Assembly: GCA_013398275.1 (NCBI GenBank)
Contig: VZSE01002491.1
Location: 1,488,001 to 1,552,000, forward strand
Length of the DNA: 64,000 nt
Source of the DNA: Promerops cafer
Taxonomy: Eukaryota > Chordata > Aves > Passeriformes > Nectariniidae
Direction: 5' to 3'
The translations under genes were made by a program, and so were the position numbers. A model generated the notes under the pieces. That model had not been told where the DNA came from, did not search any database, and worked only from the letters and a program-made list of their open reading frames with translations. Shown here in pieces: positions 25,879 through 37,400 of the stretch (within the stretch, counting starts at the first letter, position 1; every line of letters starts with the position of its first letter).

Positions 25879-26439
25879 CATTTGCAAGGTTTAAATAAAA
25901 TATTTTTCCTGGCTGGGAAAGGACTATGTTCAAATAAAGCCCCATCTTCTCTTTATGGGCTAAGATGGAAAGAAGCTCAGACAGGAATGTACATAGCAGT
26001 CCTCTGAATCTCACAGGAGGAGGATAAACACAATTTCACATGAGCAGACAGCTGAAATTTCATCTTAATCTCATGAGAGTTTTATTTGCCACTTACAGCA
26101 GCAGCAGGTCAAATGAGGGATTGCAACAGCAGTTTGAGAGCCAGTGCTGTGACAGTGCCTCAATATTTTGTGCTTAGCCCTTGGATATTTTTTATTAATT
26201 ATTTTACTTAGTTATGCATCTTCCACAGTTTCTAATTTTAACTCCCCTCACCCCCAAAATACAGCAATAGTGTTACAGAGACAGAGCCACTTTGACTGCA
26301 GATATTCTCCTTATGAGTGTTTTGGAAGGTCTTACAACCATTTTGTCCTAGAAGGGAAAACCAGCTCTTTCATCCCAGTACATCTGCCAGCAAAGGCAAA
26401 CCTGTCTGATTAGAATCTGCAATAATTAGGAAGTAGTTT

Positions 26440-27800
26440 CTGGCTACCCAATGTGACACCCATCTGCAAGAAAGGTCAGGAGGGGGATTCCAGCAGCCTG
26501 TCAGCCTGACCTCAGTGCTTAAGGAAGGTTATGGAACAGATTATCTTGAGCGTGATCACATGGCACGTGTAGGGGATCAGGCCCAGTCAGCAGAGGTTTA
26601 GGAAAGACAGGTCCTGCCTGATTAACCTGCTTTCCTTGTATGACAAGGTGACCTGCCCAGTGGATGAGGGAAAAGCTGGGGGTGTTGTTTACCTAGAATT
26701 TAGTAAAGCCTCTCCCGCTGTCTCCCAGAATTCTGCTGGAAAAGCTGGGAGCCCACAGCTTGGACAGGTGCACTCTTTGCAGGGTAAAAAACTGTCAGGA
26801 GTGGAAGTGGATGGAGTTACATCCAGTGGTGTTCCCCAGGGCTCAGTATTGGGAACAGTCCTGTTTAATATCTTTATTGATGACCTGGACAAGGGGATCA
26901 AATTCTCCCTCAGTCAGTTTGCAGAGGACACCAAGCTGGATGGGAGTCTTGATCTGCTGTATGGTAGGAAGGCTCTGCAGAGGGATCTGGATAGCAGGGA
27001 TCCATGGGCAGTGGCCAGTGGTATGAGATTCAAAAAGACCAAGTGCCAGTCCTGCCCTTGGGTCACAACCACCTGTAGTGCTACAGGCTGGGGGGCAAGT
27101 GGCTGGAAAACTTCCCAGCAGAAAAGTACCTCGGGGTGCTGGTCAACAGCCAGCATGAGCCAGCCGCGAGCCCAGGTCAAGAAGACCAGTGGCATCCTGG
27201 CTTGTTGCTTATTACATCAGCAATAGGGTGCTGACCTGTCAGCAGGACCAAAGCAGTGATTGCCCTCCTGTACTCAGCACTGGTGAGGCCACAGCTCAAG
27301 TCCTGTGCTCAGTTTTGGGTCCCACATTACAAGAAGGACATTGAGGTGCTGGAGCGAGTCCAGAGAAGGGCAGTGGAACGGGGGAAGGGCCTGGAGCACA
27401 AGTCCTGTGAGGAGCAGCTGAGGGGGCTGGGGGTGTTTAGCCTGGAGAAAAGGAGGCTCAGGGGAGACCTGATCCCTCTCTACAACTTCCTGAAAGGAGG
27501 GTGTAGCCAGGTGGGGATCAGTCTGTTCTCCCAGGCAACCAGTGATAGGATGAGAGGACCTCAAGTTGTGCCAGGGGAGGTTGAGATTGGATGTGAGGAG
27601 AAATTTCCTCACTGAAAGTGTGGCTAAGCATTAGAATGGGCTGCCCAGGGAGGCGGTGGAATCACCATCGCTGAAAGCATTCAAAAAATGGTTGAATGGG
27701 GCACTTCACAATATGGTTCAGTGAGCAGGGTGATGTTAGATCAAAGGTTGGATTTGATGATCTTGCAGATCCTTTCCAACCTTAATGATTCTATCATTCT
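26440..27800 (+). mobile_element. CR1 non-LTR retrotransposon, 5'-truncated
   Basis: About 1.36 kb of CR1 covering the reverse-transcriptase C-terminal half and the 3' end. The frame at 26,636-27,226 carries SGVPQGSVLG followed by VLFNIFIDDLDKG, the RT palm region typical of CR1. The catalytic FADDT-type box reads FAEDT, so the first catalytic aspartate is replaced. The frame then breaks, and continuity resumes at about 27,256 (ALLYSALVRPQL, LERVQRRAVERG, LEKRRLRGDLIPLYNFLKGG), showing frameshift decay. The end at about 27,797 (GATTCTATCATTCT) is the CR1 tail. Inactive copy. Confidence 0.92.
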
Positions 27801-29389
27801 TGTAAACACACAGCTACTCTCTGCAAAGCACAGGTCCTGCTTTGCTCATCTTCCTGTCCTCTCTCTCCCCTCTGTACAGTCAGAGCAGCTGTTAAACTCC
27901 CTGGGATGTGGACTAAAGTCCACCTCTGGGGCTAAGGTGGTTTTTGCAGAGCTTTGACTCCAGACTAGGAATGAGCATGGGAAAGGGATAACATTTAACA
28001 GCCACATTAGAGAACCCACTGAATTACAGCTCTCCTGTTACCCTTGTGCTGTGCTAAATTATACAAAATCCTGTCTTGCAGTGGTGTCTGTAGGAAGAAC
28101 AGCATTGGGACATCTTTGATTTTCCTGAACCTGAAGAGGATGATTTTACTTGTTACTTCCCCTTTGCTAATTTGTCTCCCTTTCACATTTTAAGCAAGAC
28201 ACAGTTGTTTTATTACCACTATTGTAATCTCTGCACCCTGGTCAGTGAATATAATGCTAAAGTACTACATCAAGCTGTGAAAGAAAGAGGTAAAAGCAAG
28301 TTGTAGAGTATGTATAGGTGGCTTGCACTTGCTTCCTGGAAATTTTAAGAAACACAACAACTTTGTATAGACATTTGTCTATAACTACAGAAAAGTTTTT
28401 CCAAGGATTATGCTGCTAATAAGACAATTTTTAAGAACAGCAAATGGCAGAGGATGGATTCCTGTGGTTCAGAGAATATGACATTTAACTATTTTAAGTT
28501 GTGTCATTAGGCTGAGCTAAGGGGGAATATGGAAAAAACATGGAAGTTTACAGTACATTTGTAATAATATTAAGCATACGGACATACACATTCCTGTATC
28601 TACCTGGCCACGCATGAGTGCAGATTGGATTGCTAGGACAGGGTGTCATAATTCACTACTCTTGCATTTTTTAAGGGTTATTTTTTGTTTAGAATTATCA
28701 GCTGTTAATTTGATTCATTTCAGGTTGTCTTCTCTGTAACAGAAAATTATATGCAAAAGACCCTCTGAGTAAGTCTGATAGTCTAGTTTAGGATGCTGCT
28801 GTCTAAACACTGTCATACTTAGAGGTTAATTGTACCTCTTTAATGCTTAAAACTAAGGAACTGAAAACACTCAATTTCAGCCCAAAAACTGATTCCCGGC
28901 ACACGGCTTCTGGACACAGTCACAGCAGTGCTGACAGGAACTACCTGGCTAGGCACATGGATATTTTAACTTTAATTACTTAAATCCCTGTTGAAAATAA
29001 GATTAAAATCTTATCACATACAACTGTCTCCATTCTACCTTACAGTAGTTTTCACCTCATCAGAAAGGTTGCCCATCTAATTTTACAGTATTACTGGCTT
29101 TCTAACCATAAACCACATCCATCATGTTGTAGACAAGTTAGTGGGTTTGCTAAAGCCCTAAGATACACCACCTTATGGTATAAAAACTAGACACATGACC
29201 TGTATTCCAATGGGGGAAAAAGGTAGTGTTAAAATGCTAAATAAACATTTCACCTGGCATGGACAAAATAGTTGGCAGAAGATGCTGTTCTATTGGATAC
29301 CATTAGGAGATAATTTATTTTGCTTAAATTGCATGGCAGAAGAAAAGCTGGCTAGTCTGCCCTAAGTAAAGCTGGTATAAAATTCCCTT

Positions 29390-30600
29390 AACTCCTCAGA
29401 AGATGGCAGGGAGCCAGTTGCTCCTGTGGCTGTTACCATAGACCCTCAGTTCCACTGGCTGGGGGACATGCAGTATCACAAATCCATGGAAAAGGCTCTC
29501 CCCAGATGACCTGAGAGACCAAGAGGGGATTACTGCCTCTGGGGTAACAGGACTATCTCGAACACAAGCAAACAGCGCCGTGGACTTGCCTTTTCCAACT
29601 CCATTTGAAACTGTCTTCAGTTTCAAATTAGCCTCCTCCACCCCCTGGGTACAGTGGCTCTCTGCCTTTCCTGGCTTGTTCTTGAAGGTTCTTTCTTGTT
29701 TGTACCCCTATAGGTTCCCAGTTAATGTATTCTTACCCTCTCACCCCAGCTGGGTAAGCACCTGTAATTCCCTCCCCGATCCTCCTCCTTGCCCTGAAAC
29801 TACTGGACCCCTGACCCTCAGTCACACCTACCCCTCGACCTTAAAACCCTTGGACCCTCTGATATCAGGGCTTTTTCTGGTCCCTGACCCACGGGGGTAA
29901 CAAACCCCGCTGTGTTACACCGAGAGAGCCCGTGCCTCCTCCTGTCCCGCTCCCGCCGCTCGCACCGCCCGCCGCGCAGCTGTCCGGCACCCCGGAGTGG
30001 AGCGCGGGGAAAAGCCGCGCCGACCGGCCCTGCCAGGACCCGCCGCAGGAAAGCGGCTGCTACAGGACTCTGTTCTCTGTGCACAGAGAATTCCTAGGTG
30101 CCAGCAACTCCAGTGGGAACGGGGAGCACAGGGGCCCACGCACCCGCAGTGCGAGCAGAACACCCATTGTTTGAATATGGATGTCTGTGTCATCACTTGC
30201 AAATACCAAAATGGAATTGCTGTAAAATAGGATAAGAGTATTGGAAGACAGGTATGAAAGCAGCTGAAAGTCTGGCCAGGCTACTGGAGGGGCCAGTGAG
30301 CCCAAGCTGCTGGAAAAAGTGTAGTATGTAGACCCTAAAGAACAAGAATTACCAACACAACAGGCAGACTACTAGCACTCTAACATGGAGCAGAGGACTG
30401 CAGGAGCAGGTCCTGTTAAGCAGCAAAATTTGGTCTCCCCTAGCATATATTTGGTAAGTGTTACAGTATATTAAGATAGAGAAGACCAGCACTAATCCAT
30501 CAGCTTTAAGTGATGAAGCGTGTAGATAAAGGCACCAGGGAGGTGGGATTGAGTTTTGTTAACATGCAACTGTAAGCCACATTCCTAAAACACTTTCCTT
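29390..30600. other. unassigned region including a GC-rich, CpG-dense patch
   Basis: From about 29,880 to 30,170 base composition switches to very GC- and CpG-rich, with CCCGCTCCCGCCGCTCGC-like strings, roughly 1.1 kb beyond the SLC15A1 stop codon on the downstream side. It is flanked on the left by a C-rich segment (about 29,640-29,880). On the minus strand the order (GC-rich block, then CACAGCGGGGTTTGTTACC, then a lower-GC stretch) could be an LTR with leader, but I could not match an element or a gene. Short open frames on both strands overlap each other without any recognisable domain. Confidence 0.45.
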
Positions 30601-30619
30601 ATTTTGTTATAATGCAAGT

Positions 30620-30625
30620 TTTATT
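30620..30625 (-). terminator. SLC15A1: candidate SLC15A1 polyadenylation signal
   Basis: A minus-strand AATAAA about 670 nt past the stop codon, in GAGCAATAAAACTTGC. A variant ATTAAA lies closer at 30,792-30,797. Either could end the 3' UTR; the canonical hexamer is preferred. Confidence 0.45.
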
Positions 30626-31294
30626 GCTCTTGCTTGTTCCAAAGGTCTTCTGCTGTTATCATTTTACCTGAGTGGACACTTCTAATATTAACTAAAGACA
30701 TAACAGGAGTTAAATGGGTAGTTAACAGGCAGATAAAGCATTATATTACAGTGCACATGCAAGTTACTGCCACTTGGAACACAGACAACATTTTAATCTG
30801 ATCACTGCCAGGGCTTTGCTCCCATTATCTATAAGGAAGTACAAAAGAATTTAAGGCACGTGTGACCTGCTGTTTTCAAGTAACAGTGATGCTAGAGAGA
30901 TCATGCAGAGAGCTTGGCTTCAATTGCTGTTTCTTGACAAGTCTTGTTTCTTTCACAATATAAAATTGAAATACAGTATAAAAATACATCTTTTCAAAGG
31001 GTCCATTAGTTCCAAGTCTAATTTCAATATTCTAATGCTATAATATTTAAGATTGAGGTACATTAAGAGTGCAAATTCTGCTGGAGTTTCTTCAGGATAC
31101 CACATTCAGTACAAGAGAGAGACTAATATTTTCCTATTGCTTCCTTAGGCTGCACTTCAAGTTCAAACAGTTTTGCTGAATGTCTCCCACAAGACAAGTA
31201 ATCCAGAGGTGTTAATGCCAATACCCTGATTCATCTGACTACAGGAGGGTGAATGTGATTTCCATGATTTACAAACACTCATTGAATACAGCTT
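30626..31294 (-). other. SLC15A1: SLC15A1 3' UTR (inferred)
   Basis: AT-rich sequence between the stop codon and the candidate poly(A) signal, with no further open frame continuing the transporter. The extent is inferred only from the signal position. Confidence 0.5.
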
Positions 31295-31483
31295 TTACAG
31301 TTGAGAATCAGCTTCAGCTTCCTTTTCATTGTCATCTTGATCCTTCTTGTCTTCTTCCTTTTCTTCCTTGCTGAACTGGACTTCAATCTCATTTGGATCA
31401 ACATAGGTATAAAAAGAAGCCATGATAGCAAAAATGATGCAAACTACCAAGAGCAGGGCAGCAAACAGCACATACTCTGCCCA
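31295..31483 (-). CDS. SLC15A1: SLC15A1 exon 23 (TM12, cytosolic tail, stop)
   Basis: Residues 649-710. It follows a T11-ACAG acceptor and opens WAEYVLFAALLLVV (TM12), then SFYTYVDPNEIEVQF, which parallels human RFYTYINPAEIEAQF, then a highly charged tail ending in EADSQL and TAA at 31,295-31,297. Confidence 0.96.
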   Translation of the reverse strand, partial: WAEYVLFAALLLVVCIIFAIMASFYTYVDPNEIEVQFSKEEKEEDKKDQDDNEKEAEADSQL

Positions 31484-34400
31484 CTGTAAAAAAAAAAAAG
31501 AAGCAGAATTTATCCACCAATATTCATTTGAGTATTACACCGTTTTAGTATTTTCAGGAAGTAAACTCGAATGTGAACCTGAGTATACATAACAGTATCA
31601 TATGGTTTGCAGGACTAAGTATTAATTAAGCATATAATACATATTAAAGCAACTCAGAATTGAGGCTCTTTCAGCATTTCTATCTTCACTGAAAAGACAA
31701 AAATTCTGCGAATGCTGAAAAATTCTGCAACATCCCTTTTCTGGAGGAACTGGAAATTGAATGAAAGACTGAGAAGAAAATTCAGCCCCTTCCTTTTGGT
31801 CAGATAAACTCAGTCTAAACGAGGCTGGCACTGATTCTGCTTCCACTCTAAAAATTTTTACAGCTGACAAATGTGGGCAGAGATAAGAAACTCTACCTGA
31901 AAAGCCTCAACATCTCTGTTTCATGCTCTTTCTGATTTAATTTAGTTGAAACTGGGAACTGCTAGAGCTGTTTCAGGGACAAGCTCTTCCCTCTCTCAGA
32001 GAGCCATTTTAATTCATTACAGCGCACCACTAATAAATAGAAAATCTTGTACAACTGCTCTTCACTGGGACATCCACAGTTTTTATGCCCCAAAGAATGA
32101 GGTTTGAAACCAACAAAGCCAGAAGAAGGGATGTGGCAAAGCTGTGGTATGCAGGTGAAGGCTCATTAGCAATTAACAGAACTTTGGTAGGTTTTGATTC
32201 CAGTCATGCAGAATTTCAGCTCAAAAGTTCACAGACTATCTACACCATGAGAAGAAATTTACTGCAGAGATGCTAGAAACTGCTGCTTGCAAGCAAAGGA
32301 GCCTGACAACAAGAGTTAAGGATGGCAAATAATAAGTAAGTAGAAACCTTTGCTGAAAAACTATTTGTATTATCTGCCATGATTTCCCGCTGGATTAGAA
32401 CTGCTTTCTCATAGTGTAATATAATAGCACACCTACTTGCTTGCATGCTTACCTGCTCTTGGATTGTGGATGCCCCAGCCACGATAAGGACAATTATGTT
32501 ACCAACAGCCACAGTCAGCAGCCATCCTGCCTGCAGCACTGACTTCATGTTAGATGGGGCCTGTAGAGACAGACATTTAAGTTTCAGTGGTATCACTTAT
32601 TTTCTGATGCATTTACTGCATTCTTTACCTTAAACACTGTTTCTCTGTGAGGAAGAGGATTTCATGGTTTGGTAGGTTTTGGTGGTGGTTGGGGCTTTTT
32701 GTTTATTTATTTATTGACATTAAAAATTGTTAGAGAGCTAAACAGGTCTGGAGAAGGCTTTGAGGAGCAAGAGACCACTAGCACACTTCATATAACACCT
32801 AGCACACCAGTATAACACCTTTTACTTATACACGCCAAGTAACTAACATGCATATTTTACATCTCAGGAACACGTGGCACACATGACATGAAGAAATTGA
32901 GTGCATCACCTAGCAAGTCGCCTTACAACATTTCCATCACTGCAGTTTCTAGATTCAGAATTAAGAGAAGAAATACACACAGCTAATTAACTGGAGTCAG
33001 AAGACAAAGGAATTAAAAATTAATAACACTAATAAAAGGCTAACAAAAAGGGTTGTATGGATGTCATGGTTTGATGCTGGCCCAATGCCAGTGCCCCCAT
33101 GAAAATATATTTTCCTCAACTAACTGCTGTGAGATGTGACCAGGAACAGAGCAGAGCTCTGCTTAGGCTCAAGCTTAGAAAGAGAGGAAAAAAACTTTAT
33201 TAACCTACACTAAAATAACAGGAACACACAGGAAACAGAATGAAAACCTTCCAAACATTCCTTCTCCTCCCACCCAATTTCCACCAAAACACAGTGAGAC
33301 AAAACCTTGGATTCCTGATCAAGTTACCACCACTCTGATAATCAATTCTCAGTCCATCAGGGGAGAGAGGAGTCTCTCTTGTACCACAGTCCTCCCCATG
33401 AAACACAGTTGAAACTCCCCATGTTTCCTTGTCACACATGGCACTGCCCGGAGACAATCTGCCATCGTGACATCCTCCTTCCACGTACAGTGTTCTCACC
33501 ACCGTCCATGGACCAAAATTGCTCACAGGGTTCTTCAGGGATGCTTTGCCAAGTGACAAAAAATAACCATTTTCTCATTTTTGGGACAACAGTCCCCCCC
33601 ATTTTCTCATCCCCTGGGGCCGAGGGTCTNNNNNNNNNNNNNNNNNNNNNNNNNNNNNNNNNNNNNNNNNNNNNNNNNNNNNNNNNNNNNNNNNNNNNNN
33701 NNGAAAGGGTTAAAAGTCCGAGCTCCGCTGCCCTCAGGGCACTGAGATCTCACGGTGGCACTCCCACATGCTGGGCATCACCCCCCTGCCGCCTCCTTTG
33801 CCGGCACAGGCTCACTTTCTCTCTCTCTCTCTCTTCCTCTGGGCGAGGGAACAAAAGACATCTCGTGTTTCTCCACCCCTCAGTCCTGCAGGGGCTGGCC
33901 CAGTTCCATTCCCTTCCACCTTCTCTCTCTCTCTTTGGGGCTCTGGCCTACCTCAGCCTGGGCCTCCATGGCTCCCCTCGCCCACCCAGCCTGTGGCTGG
34001 GCAGAGGGAAGGTGTGCACTCTCTGGGCGGCAGGAAAAAGGGAGCTGAACTGTGGGAATTCTCTGCTTTTAACCCTGTGTGTCTTCAGAGGTGACTCACG
34101 TCTTCAGTGGTCACACCAGGTGTCAATATTCGAATCTGACCACTGATTGGTTTGACTATAACTTCCCAAAAAACTCACTTCCTCTCAAACTGAGACAATC
34201 GAGTAAACTGGTGTGGAGATAAAGTGCCACTACTTCCTCATTTTATATTTGAGAGCTCTCCAGTTTGGTTTTACCACAGCAATACAGTTGTTCTTATTTT
34301 CAATGGAAAGTCACATGTGAGAAAGAAATTTGAGGACTGGTAGTCAAGTTTTCAAATTATATAGCTCAGCGTGGCTTCATAGAAAACACCAAATCCTAGT

Positions 34401-37400
34401 GAAACAGGGCCAATTTGCATCAGCCTATACAATCATTCTAGGAGCTGTGAGGGACACAGGGATCTAAGCAGCAGCATAGAACCACCACTTAAAAACAATA
34501 CATCATGGAAGATCTTAACTTGCGCCAAGATTCTTAACATAGGAAGAAGAATATCTACCTGTGAGTATGAAAACTCCAGCCCAGTGACAGAGAACAGTAC
34601 TTCTGCACATGTAAGAAGAAAATACTGAGGGATCTGCCAAGCCATATGGACTGTATTTGGTGCAATATCTTCAAAGTATGTAATGGTAAGTTTCTTTTCA
34701 ACACACTAGAAATTAAAATAACATGTTAGGAACAGTAATAATGAGTGTGCACAGTTAAGGCATTCCAAGCAGTTCTATAATCATATAGAAAGTGCAGAGT
34801 AAATAACAAATATTGCACATGAAGCACCTCATTATAAAGTATAGCTTTTTTACAGCAGACTTCGTGCACATCTGTAGTGTGTAACAGGGCTAAAGGTTTA
34901 AGGCCATTAGTGGTGATCATGAATTCTTGCATTATGTTATTATCATAACCATCATTTTTTAAATGGTTAACAATGGCTTTAAGTCCTGTTTAAGATACCA
35001 GAATTCTACCAGATATACTTTAAGACAAGAGGAAATTAAAGGATTATGGACAAGAGGAATAATTCTACAAGTGTTTTTTTAATTAAAGTAATTCTATGTT
35101 GTCCATCCAACAAGTGGCAGCTCACATCATTAAGTGAAATGGTATAGGCACCGCCATATCCAAATTCCTTTGAACCAACTGTACAAGTGTTCTGAGAAAA
35201 TGAAGCACTAATGGTATATGACCTGAAAAAGAAAAAAACAACCCCACAGTTCAGACCATAGGTATAGTCAATTGTGTGTATTACATATTTAAAAAAAGCT
35301 CTGTGTCCTTTTCCCAAGGACAAGTATGTCTAAATTAGGAGATTAAATTAGGATAAAGGAAAATGCTTACCAGTCTGGTTTTGGAACAGCACTGTAATTA
35401 CTGACAGAAAGAGGATCCAATTCTCCAAAATCCATGTCACCCATAGTAACATTGACAGTAACAGGGAAATTGTTTATGAACCTTTAAAATGGAAGAGTGA
35501 TTAAATACTACACAAAACATGCAGAACTCAAAGAATACAGGTTTTACTTTTAATTATATATTGGCAGCACAACAAGTATCAAGTCTTCCCATTTTATGGG
35601 GTTTTTTTGTTTGTTTGTTTTTTGTTTGTTTTTTTTTTTCTTTAAATCCAGTAACATTTTGGAAAGAACTCTAAATCTCCTAGAAATGTAGCTACCATAA
35701 AAAGCCAGTTAGACCCCCATCAGCCCACCGCCTTAGGAGAACATCAAAAGCAAACCACTGTTACAACCAGTAGGTAATGCATCTGCAAGAGGGAGGTGTA
35801 GAAGAGAAGCAGAGAGGGGAGAAGTAGGAAGATACCTCTTATCCAGGATTAAAAAGGAGGTATAGATATGTAATCCATGCCACTTGTCCCACAAAAAAAT
35901 ATCTAGGCAATGGAATGAAGCATACATTTCCAATTTTAGCTAAATTACACCCAAAGCAGATGTGCAAAATAACTTAAGTGAATCATGACTCAGACATTAT
36001 CCCATCCCCTAAAACATCAAGGGACGTGTCCAGCAAGAGGTGAGTTCCTACAGTATAGAAAACTATACTTCAATAAGAAGAGGCTACCCAAAGACAGATT
36101 GAAGAGAGTCACACTACTGTCAAAATTTAGACACAAAACAAACCTCTACCTGACGAGACTTTTTCCATTTTCTGGTTTTGATGTGACATTGTCCTGTATC
36201 TGGTGGAAGAGACCATTATCAAAATAGGTTTTTGGCATCAGAGAACAGCTTAAACATGCACTATTACACAGCAGTGGGAATTAACAGAGGTTTCAGGGCA
36301 GGACTCCTGACCTTTCTCTTTAGGTTCCTACTAGCACCACATCTACTAGAAAACACTGTACGACCACACATCTAAGTCTTGGTGAAAGGGTAGTTGTCAA
36401 GGTACATAATAAATTGGTCATTTTTTTAAAGGACATCCTGGTGTACTCTCTGCAGCTCACCAGTCTTACTGGTACAGCAGAGACACAGAGAGACAGAAAA
36501 CAAGACAAAGGAAAAAAGCTGTCCAGGGCTTGTCCTCTCAGCTTCACACACTCCACAGAGATAGTTGTCAAAACATTGACTTATATCTCAAGAAATAAGC
36601 AGACTTACAAAAGTAGAATTGATGCCTGTTGGACTCCATTTAAATGCCAAAGTGTAGCGTTGTTTCTTTAGCTGCTCCAAGGGCTCAGTTTTATTTAGAG
36701 TTGCAGAAACTATGTGTAACGATTGCAGCTTAGAAGCCTCAAATGTCATGTAGCCAGTCTACAAAGACAAATTGCCATGAGTTTCTGTGCAACTGCATAT
36801 TTGTCTACACTTTTGAGGGAATGTTATGGGCTCTGGGGGGGGTCAGAAGTTTACACATGTTACTTCTGAAATGCCAGAGATAATGAACATCACCTAACTT
36901 TCATTTTCGATTTGTTTTCTACATCAAACATTAATTCAATTTGATCATTATTTTTTAGTAATTTAATTTGTTACACCAGCTCCAAAGTTACATGAGCTTC
37001 CCACAAGCATTATGGAATAGCTGTTCTATTTTCCTATTTCTTGCTCAAGATAAATCAGGCTTACCATAACCACCGAGTAAAATTCTATTTAGCCACAGAG
37101 GTAGCACTAGCATAAGATACGATGGACTATTTTCCAAAAAGCAGAAATGACATGTTTTAAATATTCAAAACACATTTAATCAACGTAAAATATTTAAACC
37201 ATCAATAAGCATGTTAATGTTACACTAAAATAGGCCCTTTGCTTTATAGGATTATCAAAAGCGCTTCATAATCCACATCTGGATGATGAAATGTCTATAA
37301 TAGGGAATAGAGCATTCTATACCTTTCATTTTCAGGTATGTATCATGGTTACATCAATTCCCTGTCAGTATACATTCTGGGTGCCCTTATCTTCTCCTCA

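Larger units (their letters stand above)
15900..29390. other. intergenic region between SLC15A1 and STK24
   Basis: About 13.5 kb with no supported gene. It contains CR1 fragments at about 18,600-18,830, 20,220-20,468 and 26,440-27,800, poly(A) at 19,098-19,119, a TATA/TGTA-rich patch at about 22,517-22,556, a CTCF-like site at 24,745-24,762 and a T-rich tract at 25,837-25,878. Open frames of 60-100 codons are scattered through it without recognisable domains or splice-linked partners. Confidence 0.7.

Noticed and set aside
26636..27226. 196-codon frame as a host gene
   Set aside because: It contains CR1 reverse-transcriptase motifs with a mutated active site and ends in a CR1 tail.
33379..34146. 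255-codon plus-strand frame
   Set aside because: It runs through the 73-N gap and lies in an LTR read on the opposite strand.
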